Of a stretch of 32,494 nucleotides of DNA, positions 25,178 through 32,494 are shown in pieces (within the stretch, counting starts at the first letter, position 1; each line of letters starts with the position of its first letter). The stretch covers positions 1 to 32,494 of the forward strand of contig NZ_JADEVV010000047.1 in NCBI RefSeq assembly GCF_015207985.1, read 5' to 3'. The notes under the pieces were generated by a model that was not told the origin of the DNA, did no database searches, and was given only the letters and a program-made list of their open reading frames with translations. Source of the stretch: Synechocystis salina LEGE 00031 (GTDB lineage: Bacteria; Cyanobacteriota; Cyanobacteriia; Cyanobacteriales; Microcystaceae). The position numbers were made by a program, and so were the translations under genes.

Positions 25178-26422
25178 ATGGGTTCCAATTTCCCTAACAG
25201 GAAAATTTTGCCAACGGCCGGGGATGGGTTTGAGCAATCCATAGCTAGATTGATTGTGAGCATTATTCCGGTGCAAGCAATTTATTATTGGAACTTAGGA
25301 ACTACCCCTGCCGGAGTGGAAATTATCCCGACCCTTTCCATTGTTCTCCAGACTGAGCATGCCCCAAGGTTCATGGCGGAAAAATGCCTCAAATTTATTG
25401 GCGATCGCCAAGGAGAATTACAACGGGGAAAGAGCTTATTAACCGATTTAAAACAACACTGGCAAGAAATTAACCCAGCTAGTTTTGATTCTGGGGCAGT
25501 GCAGGGAAACATTCATGGCGATTTGCCTTATTTCCTCTTACCTATTTTTCAGCACAATCAATATGTTAGTGGCATTTGCTTAGTTTGGCCCCACAGCCAA
25601 TGGCGTCTTGAGCAATATCGTTTTCTGCAGGAAGTGGGTACGGTGTTTGCCTACCAATACCATGGTGAGTCTGAAGCATGGCCTTCCCAGGAAAGTTACA
25701 AGGTTGGCGATCGCCATGCCCCCATGACGATTAACTTGAGCCATATTCACCACGAATTTAGGACTCCGCTCACGGCCATTATTGGTTTTGCCAGAATGCT
25801 AAGGGATGAACTTTATGGCAAATTAAATCTTAAACAACACCAATACGTGCAAGGTACCTTGAATTCCGCTGAACATTTACTGTCCCTAGTGAATGATTTT
25901 CTCGATCTGTCAAAAATTGATGCCCGTTGCGAAGAATTATTCTATGAACAGGTGGCAGTGGAAGATCTATGTCTTTCGGTAATTTCCATGGTGCAAACTA
26001 AGGCTAAAGAAAAACAATTAGCCCTAAATCTGACCATTGATGATGGAGTAGATTTTTGCTATGTCGATCAAAGGCGTTGGAAACAAATCTTAATTAATCT
26101 CCTTTCCAACGGGGTCAAATTTACCCCCCAGGGGAGTGTGACCTTGGCGGTAAAAGCCACCGAGGAAGCCTTAATTTTTTCCGTGATTGACACTGGCATT
26201 GGCATCAGCCCGGAAGATCAGAGGGATTTGTTTCAACCTTTTAAGCAAATTTCCCCTCCCCTTAGTTTTGCTGAAAAAGGTACTGGCCTGGGGTTAGCCC
26301 TCTCCCGTCGCTTGGCCCAACTCCATGGTGGTGATATTCAATTAACTTCAACTCCTGGGGTTGGTAGCTGTTTTTCAGCGATTCTGCCCCTGAAAACACC
26401 GGCTAAAAATCACCAAACCTGA
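25178..26422 (+). CDS. hik9: Sensor histidine kinase (Hik9-like)
   Basis: The protein has 414 residues from the ATG at 25178; a TTG six codons upstream is also open. The first half (about 1-165) is a GAF-like sensory domain by its pattern (IARLIVSIIPVQAIYYWN, LPYFLLPIFQHNQYVSGICLVWP), with no transmembrane helices, so the kinase is cytosolic. The HisKA domain carries the phosphorylated His192 in HIHHEFRTPLTAI. The ATPase domain has the N box INLLSNGVKFTP, G1 DTGIGI and G2 GTGLGLALSRRLAQLHGG. There is no receiver domain and no response regulator gene nearby, so the partner is elsewhere. I recall the gene at this place (Slr0210) as Hik9. The upstream 273 bases contain an AT-rich TATAGATACAATTC region suitable for a promoter. 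Confidence 0.9.
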   Translation: MGSNFPNRKILPTAGDGFEQSIARLIVSIIPVQAIYYWNLGTTPAGVEIIPTLSIVLQTEHAPRFMAEKCLKFIGDRQGELQRGKSLLTDLKQHWQEINPASFDSGAVQGNIHGDLPYFLLPIFQHNQYVSGICLVWPHSQWRLEQYRFLQEVGTVFAYQYHGESEAWPSQESYKVGDRHAPMTINLSHIHHEFRTPLTAIIGFARMLRDELYGKLNLKQHQYVQGTLNSAEHLLSLVNDFLDLSKIDARCEELFYEQVAVEDLCLSVISMVQTKAKEKQLALNLTIDDGVDFCYVDQRRWKQILINLLSNGVKFTPQGSVTLAVKATEEALIFSVIDTGIGISPEDQRDLFQPFKQISPPLSFAEKGTGLGLALSRRLAQLHGGDIQLTSTPGVGSCFSAILPLKTPAKNHQT

Positions 26423-26511
26423 CAATGACGTGATTGAAAGTTGGCAGTTTTATGGATAAAATTCTGTTGTTAAAATTATCACAATTTACTGAACTTAGGA
26501 TAAAAACAAAC

Positions 26512-26724
26512 ATGGGAGAATCAAAGCGTCGTAAACAATCCCTTGGCGATCGCTATGGCCAGGATCAACGGATTGTGGAGTGGCTGCCTTTAACCAAAAA
26601 ACAAGCCGAGGATTTCTATAAATGGACTACCAAAGGAGCCTGGATTGGCATTGGTGTGATGGCGGGCTTGTGGGTCACAGTCAGATTTATTGGCCCCACT
26701 TTTGGCTGGTGGACCGTCCAGTAA
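26512..26724 (+). CDS. DUF2839 small membrane protein
   Basis: The protein has 70 residues from the ATG at 26512. The longer frame from 26434 would add an atypical N-terminus. MGESKRRKQSLGDRYGQDQRI is the conserved N-terminal signature of DUF2839, a family I know only from cyanobacteria. A single hydrophobic helix at about 43-60 (AWIGIGVMAGLWVTVRFIGP) precedes the FGWW end. The polar, basic N-terminus would face the cytoplasm. The function is unknown. It sits 89 bases after the sensor kinase. Confidence 0.88.
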   Translation: MGESKRRKQSLGDRYGQDQRIVEWLPLTKKQAEDFYKWTTKGAWIGIGVMAGLWVTVRFIGPTFGWWTVQ

Positions 26725-26795
26725 ACCGGCGATCGCCGAGTCCCAACGTCGGGAAAAGCAGTTAATATGGGGAGGACGCCGTTCTTTGCCGCCCT

Positions 26796-28007
26796 ATGGT
26801 TACCCTTAATGAAACTGACTTGTTGGTGGTTCGGGGAGTTCAGTTCCGGGACCTGGAAAATTTAGATAAACTGACCGACCAACAGGGGGCAATGTCGGGC
26901 AGTTCATTGGCGGGTAGATTGCCGCAGAATCTTTTCTGGTACGGCATGCTTAGGGCCTTGGGTTGTTTTCCCAATCCGTTGCAACATCTTTTCCATTGCT
27001 TTGTGGCGGAGCAAAAACCCCAGGGTACCATCGGTGGCTTTGTGCAGGTGACCCCGTTCAACACCAGTCGCTCCACTTGGAAAATAGAGCAACTGTCGGT
27101 GCAAGCCCAGGCCATCCAGCCGGAATTAGTAACAGACCCGAAAGGTATGGGGTCCCAGCTATTGCGCTACTGTTTTCAAAATGTCTGGGAAGCCCGCACC
27201 TGGGTGTTGGATGTGGACGTAAACGATAAAAATATCCTTGCTCTTTACCGGCAGAATGGTTTTCAGCCCCTAGCCCAAATTACCCATTGGTCCTTGTCGG
27301 CGGAACTGTTGACCAGTCTGGCCCAGAACGATCCTGACTTACCCAATTTACTGCCCGTAAGCAATGCTGATGCGGCCCTGCTCTGTCAGCTTGATTGTGT
27401 TTCCATGCCCCCTTTGATGCGTCAGGTGTTTGACCGCCATGTGGCGGATTTCAAGCGGCGCTTTTTGAGTTCCCTATTAAACCGTTGGCAAAATTGGTAC
27501 ACCCACCAGGAAGAGGTCAGCGGCTACGTCTTTGAACCTCAACGCAAAGCGGCGATCGCCTATTTCAAACTCACCCTGTCCACCGACGGCCAACAGGCCC
27601 ACCAAGCGGAATTAACTGTACATCCTGCCTATACTTGGCTTTACCCCAAACTGCTAGTGAAAATGGCGCAACTAGTCCAAGGACTTCCCCCCCAAGCCCT
27701 CATGTTAGAGTCGGCCGATTATCAACATGAACGGGAAGAATATTTGGAACAGTTGGGGGCCCAGCGTCAGCAACATCGTTTGTTGATGTCCCGTTCCGTC
27801 TGGCACAAACTCAAAGAAACTAAGCCGGAGCGATTGCAACTTTCGGAAGTATTACAGGGACTACAGCCATTGCCCCGCACCCCCATTCCCAGTCGTATGT
27901 CTCTGTTGAATTTACCGTTAAAATCCCAAAAAGACCGTCCAGATAACCAAGATAAACAGGTTAATTTGGGGCATGAGGATTTACCGGAAAACGGTCATCA
28001 CATTTAA
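26796..28007 (+). CDS. GNAT-family N-acetyltransferase with C-terminal extension
   Basis: The protein has 403 residues. An acetyltransferase fold covers about residues 8-175: GTIGGFVQVTPFN (central strand), VTDPKGMGSQLLRYCFQNVWE, in which PKGMGSQLL is the acetyl-CoA pyrophosphate loop (Q/R-x-x-G-x-G/A type), and VDVNDKNILALYRQNGFQPL (the conserved NxxALxLYxxxGF strand-helix). The C-terminal 220 residues have no family I can name, but contain repeats of helical and strand segments (TLSTDGQQAHQAELTVHPAYTWLYP) that could be a second, degenerate GNAT domain. The substrate is unknown. There is a 71-base gap after the DUF2839 gene and both are in the same direction. Confidence 0.85.
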   Translation: MVTLNETDLLVVRGVQFRDLENLDKLTDQQGAMSGSSLAGRLPQNLFWYGMLRALGCFPNPLQHLFHCFVAEQKPQGTIGGFVQVTPFNTSRSTWKIEQLSVQAQAIQPELVTDPKGMGSQLLRYCFQNVWEARTWVLDVDVNDKNILALYRQNGFQPLAQITHWSLSAELLTSLAQNDPDLPNLLPVSNADAALLCQLDCVSMPPLMRQVFDRHVADFKRRFLSSLLNRWQNWYTHQEEVSGYVFEPQRKAAIAYFKLTLSTDGQQAHQAELTVHPAYTWLYPKLLVKMAQLVQGLPPQALMLESADYQHEREEYLEQLGAQRQQHRLLMSRSVWHKLKETKPERLQLSEVLQGLQPLPRTPIPSRMSLLNLPLKSQKDRPDNQDKQVNLGHEDLPENGHHI

Positions 28008-28082
28008 ATTTTAGGGTCTGTTGGTAACATTCCGGTTTGCTCAATCAATTCCCTAATACCGGGAATTTTTTCACTAGTTTCT

Positions 28083-28107
28083 GCCCTATTGAAGGGAGCG
28101 GTAGGGC
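28083..28107. repeat. GCCCTA / TAGGGC inverted repeat between convergent genes
   Basis: GCCCTA (28083-28088) and TAGGGC (28102-28107) are perfect inverted copies across a 13-base loop, between the stop of the acetyltransferase gene and the stop of yidD at 28144. A bidirectional terminator is possible; there is no T run of note. Confidence 0.35.
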
Positions 28108-28143
28108 GAGAATTTCCAGTGATTTAACCGCTCAAACCGGAGC

Positions 28144-28383
28144 CTAAGAAGAAACTTTCCCTTGCTCGGGGTTGGGTACAGGGTCATAACCCCCCGGATG
28201 TAGGGGATGGCAGCGCAAAATCCTTTTCAAAGCCAGATAACTACCCCGCCAGACTCCGTGGATTTTCACCGCATCTAAGGCGTACTGGGAGCAAGTGGGC
28301 TGAAAACGACAACTGGGCGGAAACAACGGTGAAATCAAGACCCGATAGAGTTTGATCAGAGTTAAAAGTAATTTTTTCATCAT
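28144..28383 (-). CDS. yidD: Membrane protein insertion efficiency factor YidD
   Basis: The 79-residue protein is the size of the family. It starts [22 protein letters not shown], an amphipathic membrane-binding helix. The DUF37/YidD core follows: [20 protein letters not shown], with the two conserved cysteines, and then [20 protein letters not shown] with the conserved RCHP and GGxDPVP motifs. YidD helps YidC insert membrane proteins. The start may be the first or second Met. In many bacteria it is next to rnpA and yidC, which are not seen here. Confidence 0.96.
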   Translation of the reverse strand: MMKKLLLTLIKLYRVLISPLFPPSCRFQPTCSQYALDAVKIHGVWRGSYLALKRILRCHPLHPGGYDPVPNPEQGKVSS

Positions 28384-28528
28384 TTACTAGTGACTATTGA
28401 TCATAGAATAACAACTTTTTAATTGGGGCTCTAATTAATCTTTAAATTTTCCTTATTCACAACTAATTTATTCATATTTATTGGTGGTGGATAATTGTCG
28501 GAAATAATGCCATGACCCCATTTCCACG

Positions 28529-28558
28529 TTGTTAGATTAGCGCCAAGCCCCATATAAT
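28529..28558 (+). promoter_or_regulatory. Probable metH promoter
   Basis: TATAAT at 28553-28558 is a perfect -10 box and TTGTTA at 28529-28534 a four-of-six -35 box, with an 18-base spacer. Transcription from about 28565 leaves a leader of only about 40 bases before the ATG at 28605. Confidence 0.6.
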
Positions 28559-28604
28559 ATGCCATAACCCTGATCCAATCTAGCTTCTGGTCTCCGACCT
28601 TCCT

Positions 28605-31600
28605 ATGAAAAGTGCTTTTTTAGACCGTCTCCACAGTCCCGATCGCCCGGTATTAGTCTTTGACGGGGCTATGGGTACAAACCTGCAGGTACAAAACCTA
28701 ACGGCGGCGGATTTTGGCGGGGCGGAATACGAAGGCTGTAATGAATATTTAGTCCATACTAAGCCAGAGGCGGTGGCCACGGTGCATCGTGCTTTTTATG
28801 AAGCGGGGGCCGATGTGGTAGAAACAGATACCTTTGGGGGCACCCCCTTGGTGTTGGCGGAGTACGATTTGGCAGATCAAAGCTATTACTTGAATAAGGC
28901 GGCGGCGGCGTTGGCCAAGTCAGTGGCGGCGGAATTTACCACCCCAGAAAAACCACGATTTGTGGCGGGTTCCATGGGGCCGGGGACTAAGTTACCCACC
29001 CTAGGTCATGTGGACTATGACAGCCTCAAGGATGCCTATGTGGTCCAGGTGCGCGGCCTGTACGACGGCGGGGTGGATTTATTGCTAGTTGAAACCTGTC
29101 AGGATGTGTTGCAAATTAAGGCGGCCCTGAACGCCATTGAACAGGTCTTTGCCGAAAAAGGCGATCGCCTACCATTGATGGTGTCAGTCACCATGGAAAC
29201 CATGGGTACCATGCTGGTGGGTACGGAGATGGCGGCGGCTTTGGCCATTTTGGAACCCTATCCCATTGATATTTTGGGGCTGAACTGTGCCACCGGGCCG
29301 GACTTGATGAAGGAGCACGTCAAATATCTTTCTGAACATTCTCCCTTTGTGGTGTCCTGTATTCCCAATGCTGGTTTGCCAGAAAACGTTGGCGGCCAAG
29401 CTTTTTATCGCCTCACCCCGGTGGAACTGCAAATGTCCCTGATGCACTTCATTGAAGACCTGGGGGTACAGGTAATCGGTGGCTGTTGCGGCACCAGACC
29501 AGATCACATCAAAGCTTTGGCAGACATTGCCAAGGATCTGCATCCGAAGGAGCGTCAACCCCGGTACGAGCCCAGCGCCGCCTCCATTTATTCCACCCAA
29601 ACCTATGCCCAGGAAAATTCTTTCTTAATCGTAGGGGAAAGGCTCAATGCCAGTGGTTCCAAAAAATGTCGGGATCTGCTCAATGTCGAAGATTGGGACA
29701 GCCTAGTTTCCCTGGCTAAATCCCAGGTAAAAGAAGGAGCCCAAATCCTTGATGTCAACGTCGATTACGTCGGTCGGGATGGGGTGCGGGATATGAAAGA
29801 ATTGGCTTCCCGTTTAGTCAATAATGTCACCCTGCCTTTAATGTTGGACTCCACCGAATGGCAAAAAATGGAAGCCGGTTTAAAGGTAGCCGGGGGAAAA
29901 TGTATTCTCAATTCCACCAACTACGAAGACGGGGAAGAAAGATTTTATAAACTATTGGAAATTGCTAAGGAATATGGGGCTGGCATTGTCATCGGCACCA
30001 TCGATGAAGATGGCATGGGGCGCACGGCCGATAAAAAATTTGAGATTGCCAAACGGGCCTACGAAGCGGCGATCGCCTTTGGTATTCCGGCCACGGAAAT
30101 TTTCTTTGATCCTTTAGCCTTGCCTATTTCCACCGGCATTGAAGAAGACCGAGAAAACGGGAAAGCCACCGTGGATGCCATCCGCAGAATTCGCCAGGAA
30201 TTACCTGATTGCCATATTTTATTGGGGGTTTCCAACGTTTCCTTTGGATTGAATCCCGCCGCCCGCCAGGTGCTCAATTCGATCTTTCTCCACGAATGTA
30301 TGCAGGTGGGTATGGATGCGGCCATTGTCAGTGCTAACAAAATTTTACCCCTGGCAAAAATCGATCCAGAACAGCAACAGGTGTGCCTAGATTTAATTTA
30401 TGATCGTCGGGAATTTGCAGGCGATCGCTGCACCTATGACCCGTTAACGAAGCTAACCACCTTATTTGAAGGAAAAACTACCAAACGGGACAAATCCGGT
30501 GACGCTAATTTGCCGGTGGAAGAAAGGCTGAAACGCCACATTATTGATGGAGAAAGACTGGGTTTAGAAGATGCGCTGAATGAAGCTCTAAAACTTTATC
30601 CTCCCCTAGATATTATTAATATCTATTTATTAGATGGTATGAAAGTGGTGGGGGAACTATTCGGCTCCGGACAGATGCAGTTACCCTTCGTGTTGCAATC
30701 GGCCCAAACCATGAAAGCGGCGGTGGCATTTTTAGAGCCCCACATGGATAAGGATGATTCCGTTGATAATGCCAAGGGTACTTTTTTAATCGCCACCGTT
30801 AAGGGGGATGTCCACGACATTGGCAAAAATTTAGTCGATATTATTCTTTCCAATAATGGCTATCGGGTGGTTAACCTGGGCATTAAACAGCCAGTGGAAA
30901 ATATTATTGAAGCCTACAAAGAACATCGGCCAGACTGCATTGCCATGAGCGGATTATTAGTGAAATCCACCGCCTTTATGAAGGAAAACTTGGATGTTTT
31001 TAATAATGAAGGTATCACTGTTCCCGTTATTCTGGGCGGAGCGGCGTTAACCCCTAAATTTGTCCATCAAGATTGCCAAAACACCTATAAAGGTCAAGTG
31101 GTCTATGGGAAAGATGCCTTTGCGGATCTGCACTTTATGGATAAGTTAATGCCCGCTAAGCAGTCTAGCAATTGGGACGATTTTCAAGGCTTTTTAGGGG
31201 AGTATGCCGAAGAAAATGGCCATGGGTTAATAACGGATGATGGGGCCAAGACCAACTTTGGCATCGAAGATGAAAAATTAATTGATGCGCGGAAACAACC
31301 CACAGAGCCAGAGGTCATTGATACCTTTCGTTCCGAAGCAGTGGACCCCAACTTAGAAAGACCTGTGCCGCCTTTTTGGGGTACGAGAATTTTGCACCCC
31401 AATGATATTTCCCTAGAAGAAGTGTTTCCCCTTTTGGACTTGCAAGCTCTCTTTGTCGGTCAGTGGCAATTTCGCAAACCCAGAGAGCAATCCCGGGAAG
31501 AGTATGACCAGTTTTTGGCAGAAAAAGTCCATCCGATTCTGGCCGAATGGAAAGCGAAAGTCATAGCGGAAGATTTACTCCATCCCACGGTGGTTTATGG

Positions 31601-32192
31601 TTATTTTCCCTGTCAATCTCAAGGCAATACCTTATTGATTTACGATCCTGAACTGATCAGCCAAAATAAGGGCCAAATTCCTCCGGATGCAACGGCGATC
31701 GCCAAGTTTGAGTTTCCTCGGCAAAAGTCGGGTCGGCGGCTTTGTATTGCGGACTTTTTTGCTCCAAAAGAATCAGGGATTACCGATGTTTTTCCTTTAC
31801 AGGCGGTGACGGTGGGGGAAATAGCGACGGAATATGCCAGGAAACTATTTGCCGGCGATAATTACACCGATTACCTCTACTTCCATGGCATGGCAGTGCA
31901 AATGGCGGAAGCTTTAGCCGAGTGGACCCACCAACGGATACGCCAGGAATTGGGCTTTGGGCATTTAGACCCCGATAACATTCGTGATCTTCTCCAACAA
32001 CGTTACCAAGGTTCCCGTTACAGTTTTGGCTACCCTGCTTGCCCCAACATGCAGGATCAATACACCCAATTGGAACTGTTACAAACAGAACGGATCGGCT
32101 TGTATATGGACGAAAGTGAACAGGTTTATCCGGAACAATCGACAACGGCGATCATTGCCTACCATCCCACTGCCAAATATTTCAGTGCTTAA
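28605..32192 (+). CDS. metH: Cobalamin-dependent methionine synthase
   Basis: The protein has 1195 residues, close to E. coli MetH at 1227. It moves a methyl group from methyltetrahydrofolate to homocysteine. Domains in order: homocysteine-binding (1 to about 330), beginning [10 protein letters not shown], with zinc ligands Cys228 (NCATGP) and Cys294-Cys295 (GGCCGTRP); pterin-binding (about 345-620, [32 protein letters not shown]); cobalamin cap and Rossmann domains (about 640-880) with DVHDIGK (axial His737) and MSGLLVKS (about 781-788); C-terminal AdoMet reactivation domain (about 910-1195) with [10 protein letters not shown]. All key residues are present. It has a probable promoter at 28529-28558, and the next element downstream is an insertion sequence. 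Confidence 0.98.
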   Translation: MKSAFLDRLHSPDRPVLVFDGAMGTNLQVQNLTAADFGGAEYEGCNEYLVHTKPEAVATVHRAFYEAGADVVETDTFGGTPLVLAEYDLADQSYYLNKAAAALAKSVAAEFTTPEKPRFVAGSMGPGTKLPTLGHVDYDSLKDAYVVQVRGLYDGGVDLLLVETCQDVLQIKAALNAIEQVFAEKGDRLPLMVSVTMETMGTMLVGTEMAAALAILEPYPIDILGLNCATGPDLMKEHVKYLSEHSPFVVSCIPNAGLPENVGGQAFYRLTPVELQMSLMHFIEDLGVQVIGGCCGTRPDHIKALADIAKDLHPKERQPRYEPSAASIYSTQTYAQENSFLIVGERLNASGSKKCRDLLNVEDWDSLVSLAKSQVKEGAQILDVNVDYVGRDGVRDMKELASRLVNNVTLPLMLDSTEWQKMEAGLKVAGGKCILNSTNYEDGEERFYKLLEIAKEYGAGIVIGTIDEDGMGRTADKKFEIAKRAYEAAIAFGIPATEIFFDPLALPISTGIEEDRENGKATVDAIRRIRQELPDCHILLGVSNVSFGLNPAARQVLNSIFLHECMQVGMDAAIVSANKILPLAKIDPEQQQVCLDLIYDRREFAGDRCTYDPLTKLTTLFEGKTTKRDKSGDANLPVEERLKRHIIDGERLGLEDALNEALKLYPPLDIINIYLLDGMKVVGELFGSGQMQLPFVLQSAQTMKAAVAFLEPHMDKDDSVDNAKGTFLIATVKGDVHDIGKNLVDIILSNNGYRVVNLGIKQPVENIIEAYKEHRPDCIAMSGLLVKSTAFMKENLDVFNNEGITVPVILGGAALTPKFVHQDCQNTYKGQVVYGKDAFADLHFMDKLMPAKQSSNWDDFQGFLGEYAEENGHGLITDDGAKTNFGIEDEKLIDARKQPTEPEVIDTFRSEAVDPNLERPVPPFWGTRILHPNDISLEEVFPLLDLQALFVGQWQFRKPREQSREEYDQFLAEKVHPILAEWKAKVIAEDLLHPTVVYGYFPCQSQGNTLLIYDPELISQNKGQIPPDATAIAKFEFPRQKSGRRLCIADFFAPKESGITDVFPLQAVTVGEIATEYARKLFAGDNYTDYLYFHGMAVQMAEALAEWTHQRIRQELGFGHLDPDNIRDLLQQRYQGSRYSFGYPACPNMQDQYTQLELLQTERIGLYMDESEQVYPEQSTTAIIAYHPTAKYFSA

Positions 32193-32229
32193 CTCAGAGT
32201 GACGATTAAATTCATTAACAAATAACTAG

Positions 32230-32494
32230 GATTTTTCTGTTTAGAGTATCCCTCTTTCATCAAAATGGGTGAATTAGAATGGAGATAAAAGGCTGGAAAG
32301 CTTGGAGGGAGTATGACGAAGGTAAGAGAAGCGAAAAAGACAGTACAATGTGTAGACACGTATAGTAAACTGTATAAAGATATATTTCCAGATGTGAGAG
32401 CTTATGAAGCTTTTAAATACCTGATGGTGGGAATATTAAGTGATATAAAAAGAAAAAGCTTGCCAGCGATAGCATCATCATTAGGATTAGAAAA
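32230..32494 (+). mobile_element. Left end of an insertion sequence, cut by the window edge
   Basis: From about 32230 the sequence becomes markedly more AT-rich and carries a transposase gene. The bases just before are CTAG (32226-32229), a possible four-base target duplication of the kind made by IS701-type elements, with the element then starting GATTTTTCTGTTT. The inverted right end is outside the window, so the border is a guess. The element lies about 35 bases after the metH stop and is oriented in the same direction. Confidence 0.6.
32313..32494 (+). CDS. DDE transposase, N-terminal 60 residues, possibly IS701/IS4-type
   Basis: The gene starts at the ATG at 32313, with GGAGG at 32304-32308, and runs off the window after 60 codons. 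The visible protein reads MTKVREAKKTVQCVDTYSKL, KDIFPDVRAYEAFKYLMVGI, then SDIKRKSLPAIASSLGL. The helical N-terminus with KRKSLPAIA and a following GLE resembles cyanobacterial IS701/IS4-class transposases, in which this segment precedes the catalytic DDE domain. The codon choice (AGA, ATA, TTA) is unlike the surrounding genes, as expected for a mobile element. Whether the gene is intact cannot be judged. Confidence 0.7.
   Translation, partial: MTKVREAKKTVQCVDTYSKLYKDIFPDVRAYEAFKYLMVGILSDIKRKSLPAIASSLGLE

Larger units (their letters stand above)
1..32494. repeat. Dispersed HIP1 octamers GCGATCGC
   Basis: The octamer GCGATCGC, usually as GGCGATCGCC, recurs throughout genes and gaps on this window, for example at 2048-2055, 2479-2486, 3511-3518, 3804-3811, 4900-4907, 5465-5472 and 8557-8564. 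This is the highly iterated palindrome of many cyanobacteria, and CGATCG in Synechocystis is a methylation site. It is the main composition marker of the host. I see no copy within the last 300 bases, which belong to the insertion sequence. Confidence 0.95.

Noticed and set aside
28384-28604. Cobalamin riboswitch upstream of metH
   Set aside because: The -10 box at 28553 leaves too short a leader and no B12-box-like segment is visible.
1-32494. CRISPR array, tRNA or rRNA genes, prophage or defence island
   Set aside because: No regular spaced repeats, no cloverleaf or ribosomal sequences seen, and the genes are ordinary core functions apart from the terminal insertion sequence.

Overview
The window looks like a freshwater cyanobacterial chromosome, almost certainly Synechocystis sp. 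PCC 6803 or a very close strain. Three things say so: dense copies of the HIP1 octamer GCGATCGC; a cyanobacterial gene set (NdhS, FtrV, a group 2 sigma factor, a DUF2839 protein, an RRM protein of the Rbp class); and gene order that matches what I remember of the slr0191-slr0212 / sll0179-sll0184 region. That identification is from memory, with no database search. Most of the window is ordinary core genome, carried on both strands with short intergenic gaps.

Layout. 1-526 (-) is the N-terminal part of a membrane-anchored, proline-rich TonB-like protein cut by the window edge. 768-7057 (+) holds a SpoIID-type protein, a rhodanese, an RRM RNA-binding protein, rpiA, two small putative lipoproteins and a phospholipase D/helix-hairpin-helix protein. 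7152-8411 (-) is a DUF4912 protein with a Rho-N domain. The 655-base gap after it holds a probable Yfr2-family small RNA at about 8862-8925 (+). 9067-11116 is a convergent pair, an EgtC-like amidotransferase (+) and sigC (-), only one base apart. 11287-11592 is a decayed FHA/winged-helix regulator, followed by a CCG-domain (HdrB-like) protein.

12752-18150 (-) holds a YggT protein, a secreted pentapeptide/TPR protein, the 58-residue ndhS gene, a half-size ABC transporter and a membrane fusion protein. 18389-24904 holds a hotdog thioesterase probably acting in phylloquinone synthesis, gltX (-), a two-domain kinase-like protein, a parvulin-type isomerase, ftrV and an unrecognised helical protein. 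25178-32192 holds a sensor histidine kinase, a DUF2839 protein, a GNAT acetyltransferase, yidD (-) and metH. At 32313 an AT-rich transposase gene begins and runs off the end.

Genes that connect functionally: NdhS and FtrV are both small SH3-like subunits of ferredoxin-using complexes; the thioesterase feeds phylloquinone for photosystem I; metH, rpiA and gltX are housekeeping metabolism. The most interesting non-coding signal is the Yfr2-like RNA. Its 5' arm is an exact complement of the conserved Yfr1 motif, and its promoter is preceded by spaced TGACAATC repeats. I found no CRISPR array, tRNA, rRNA or clear new defence system.
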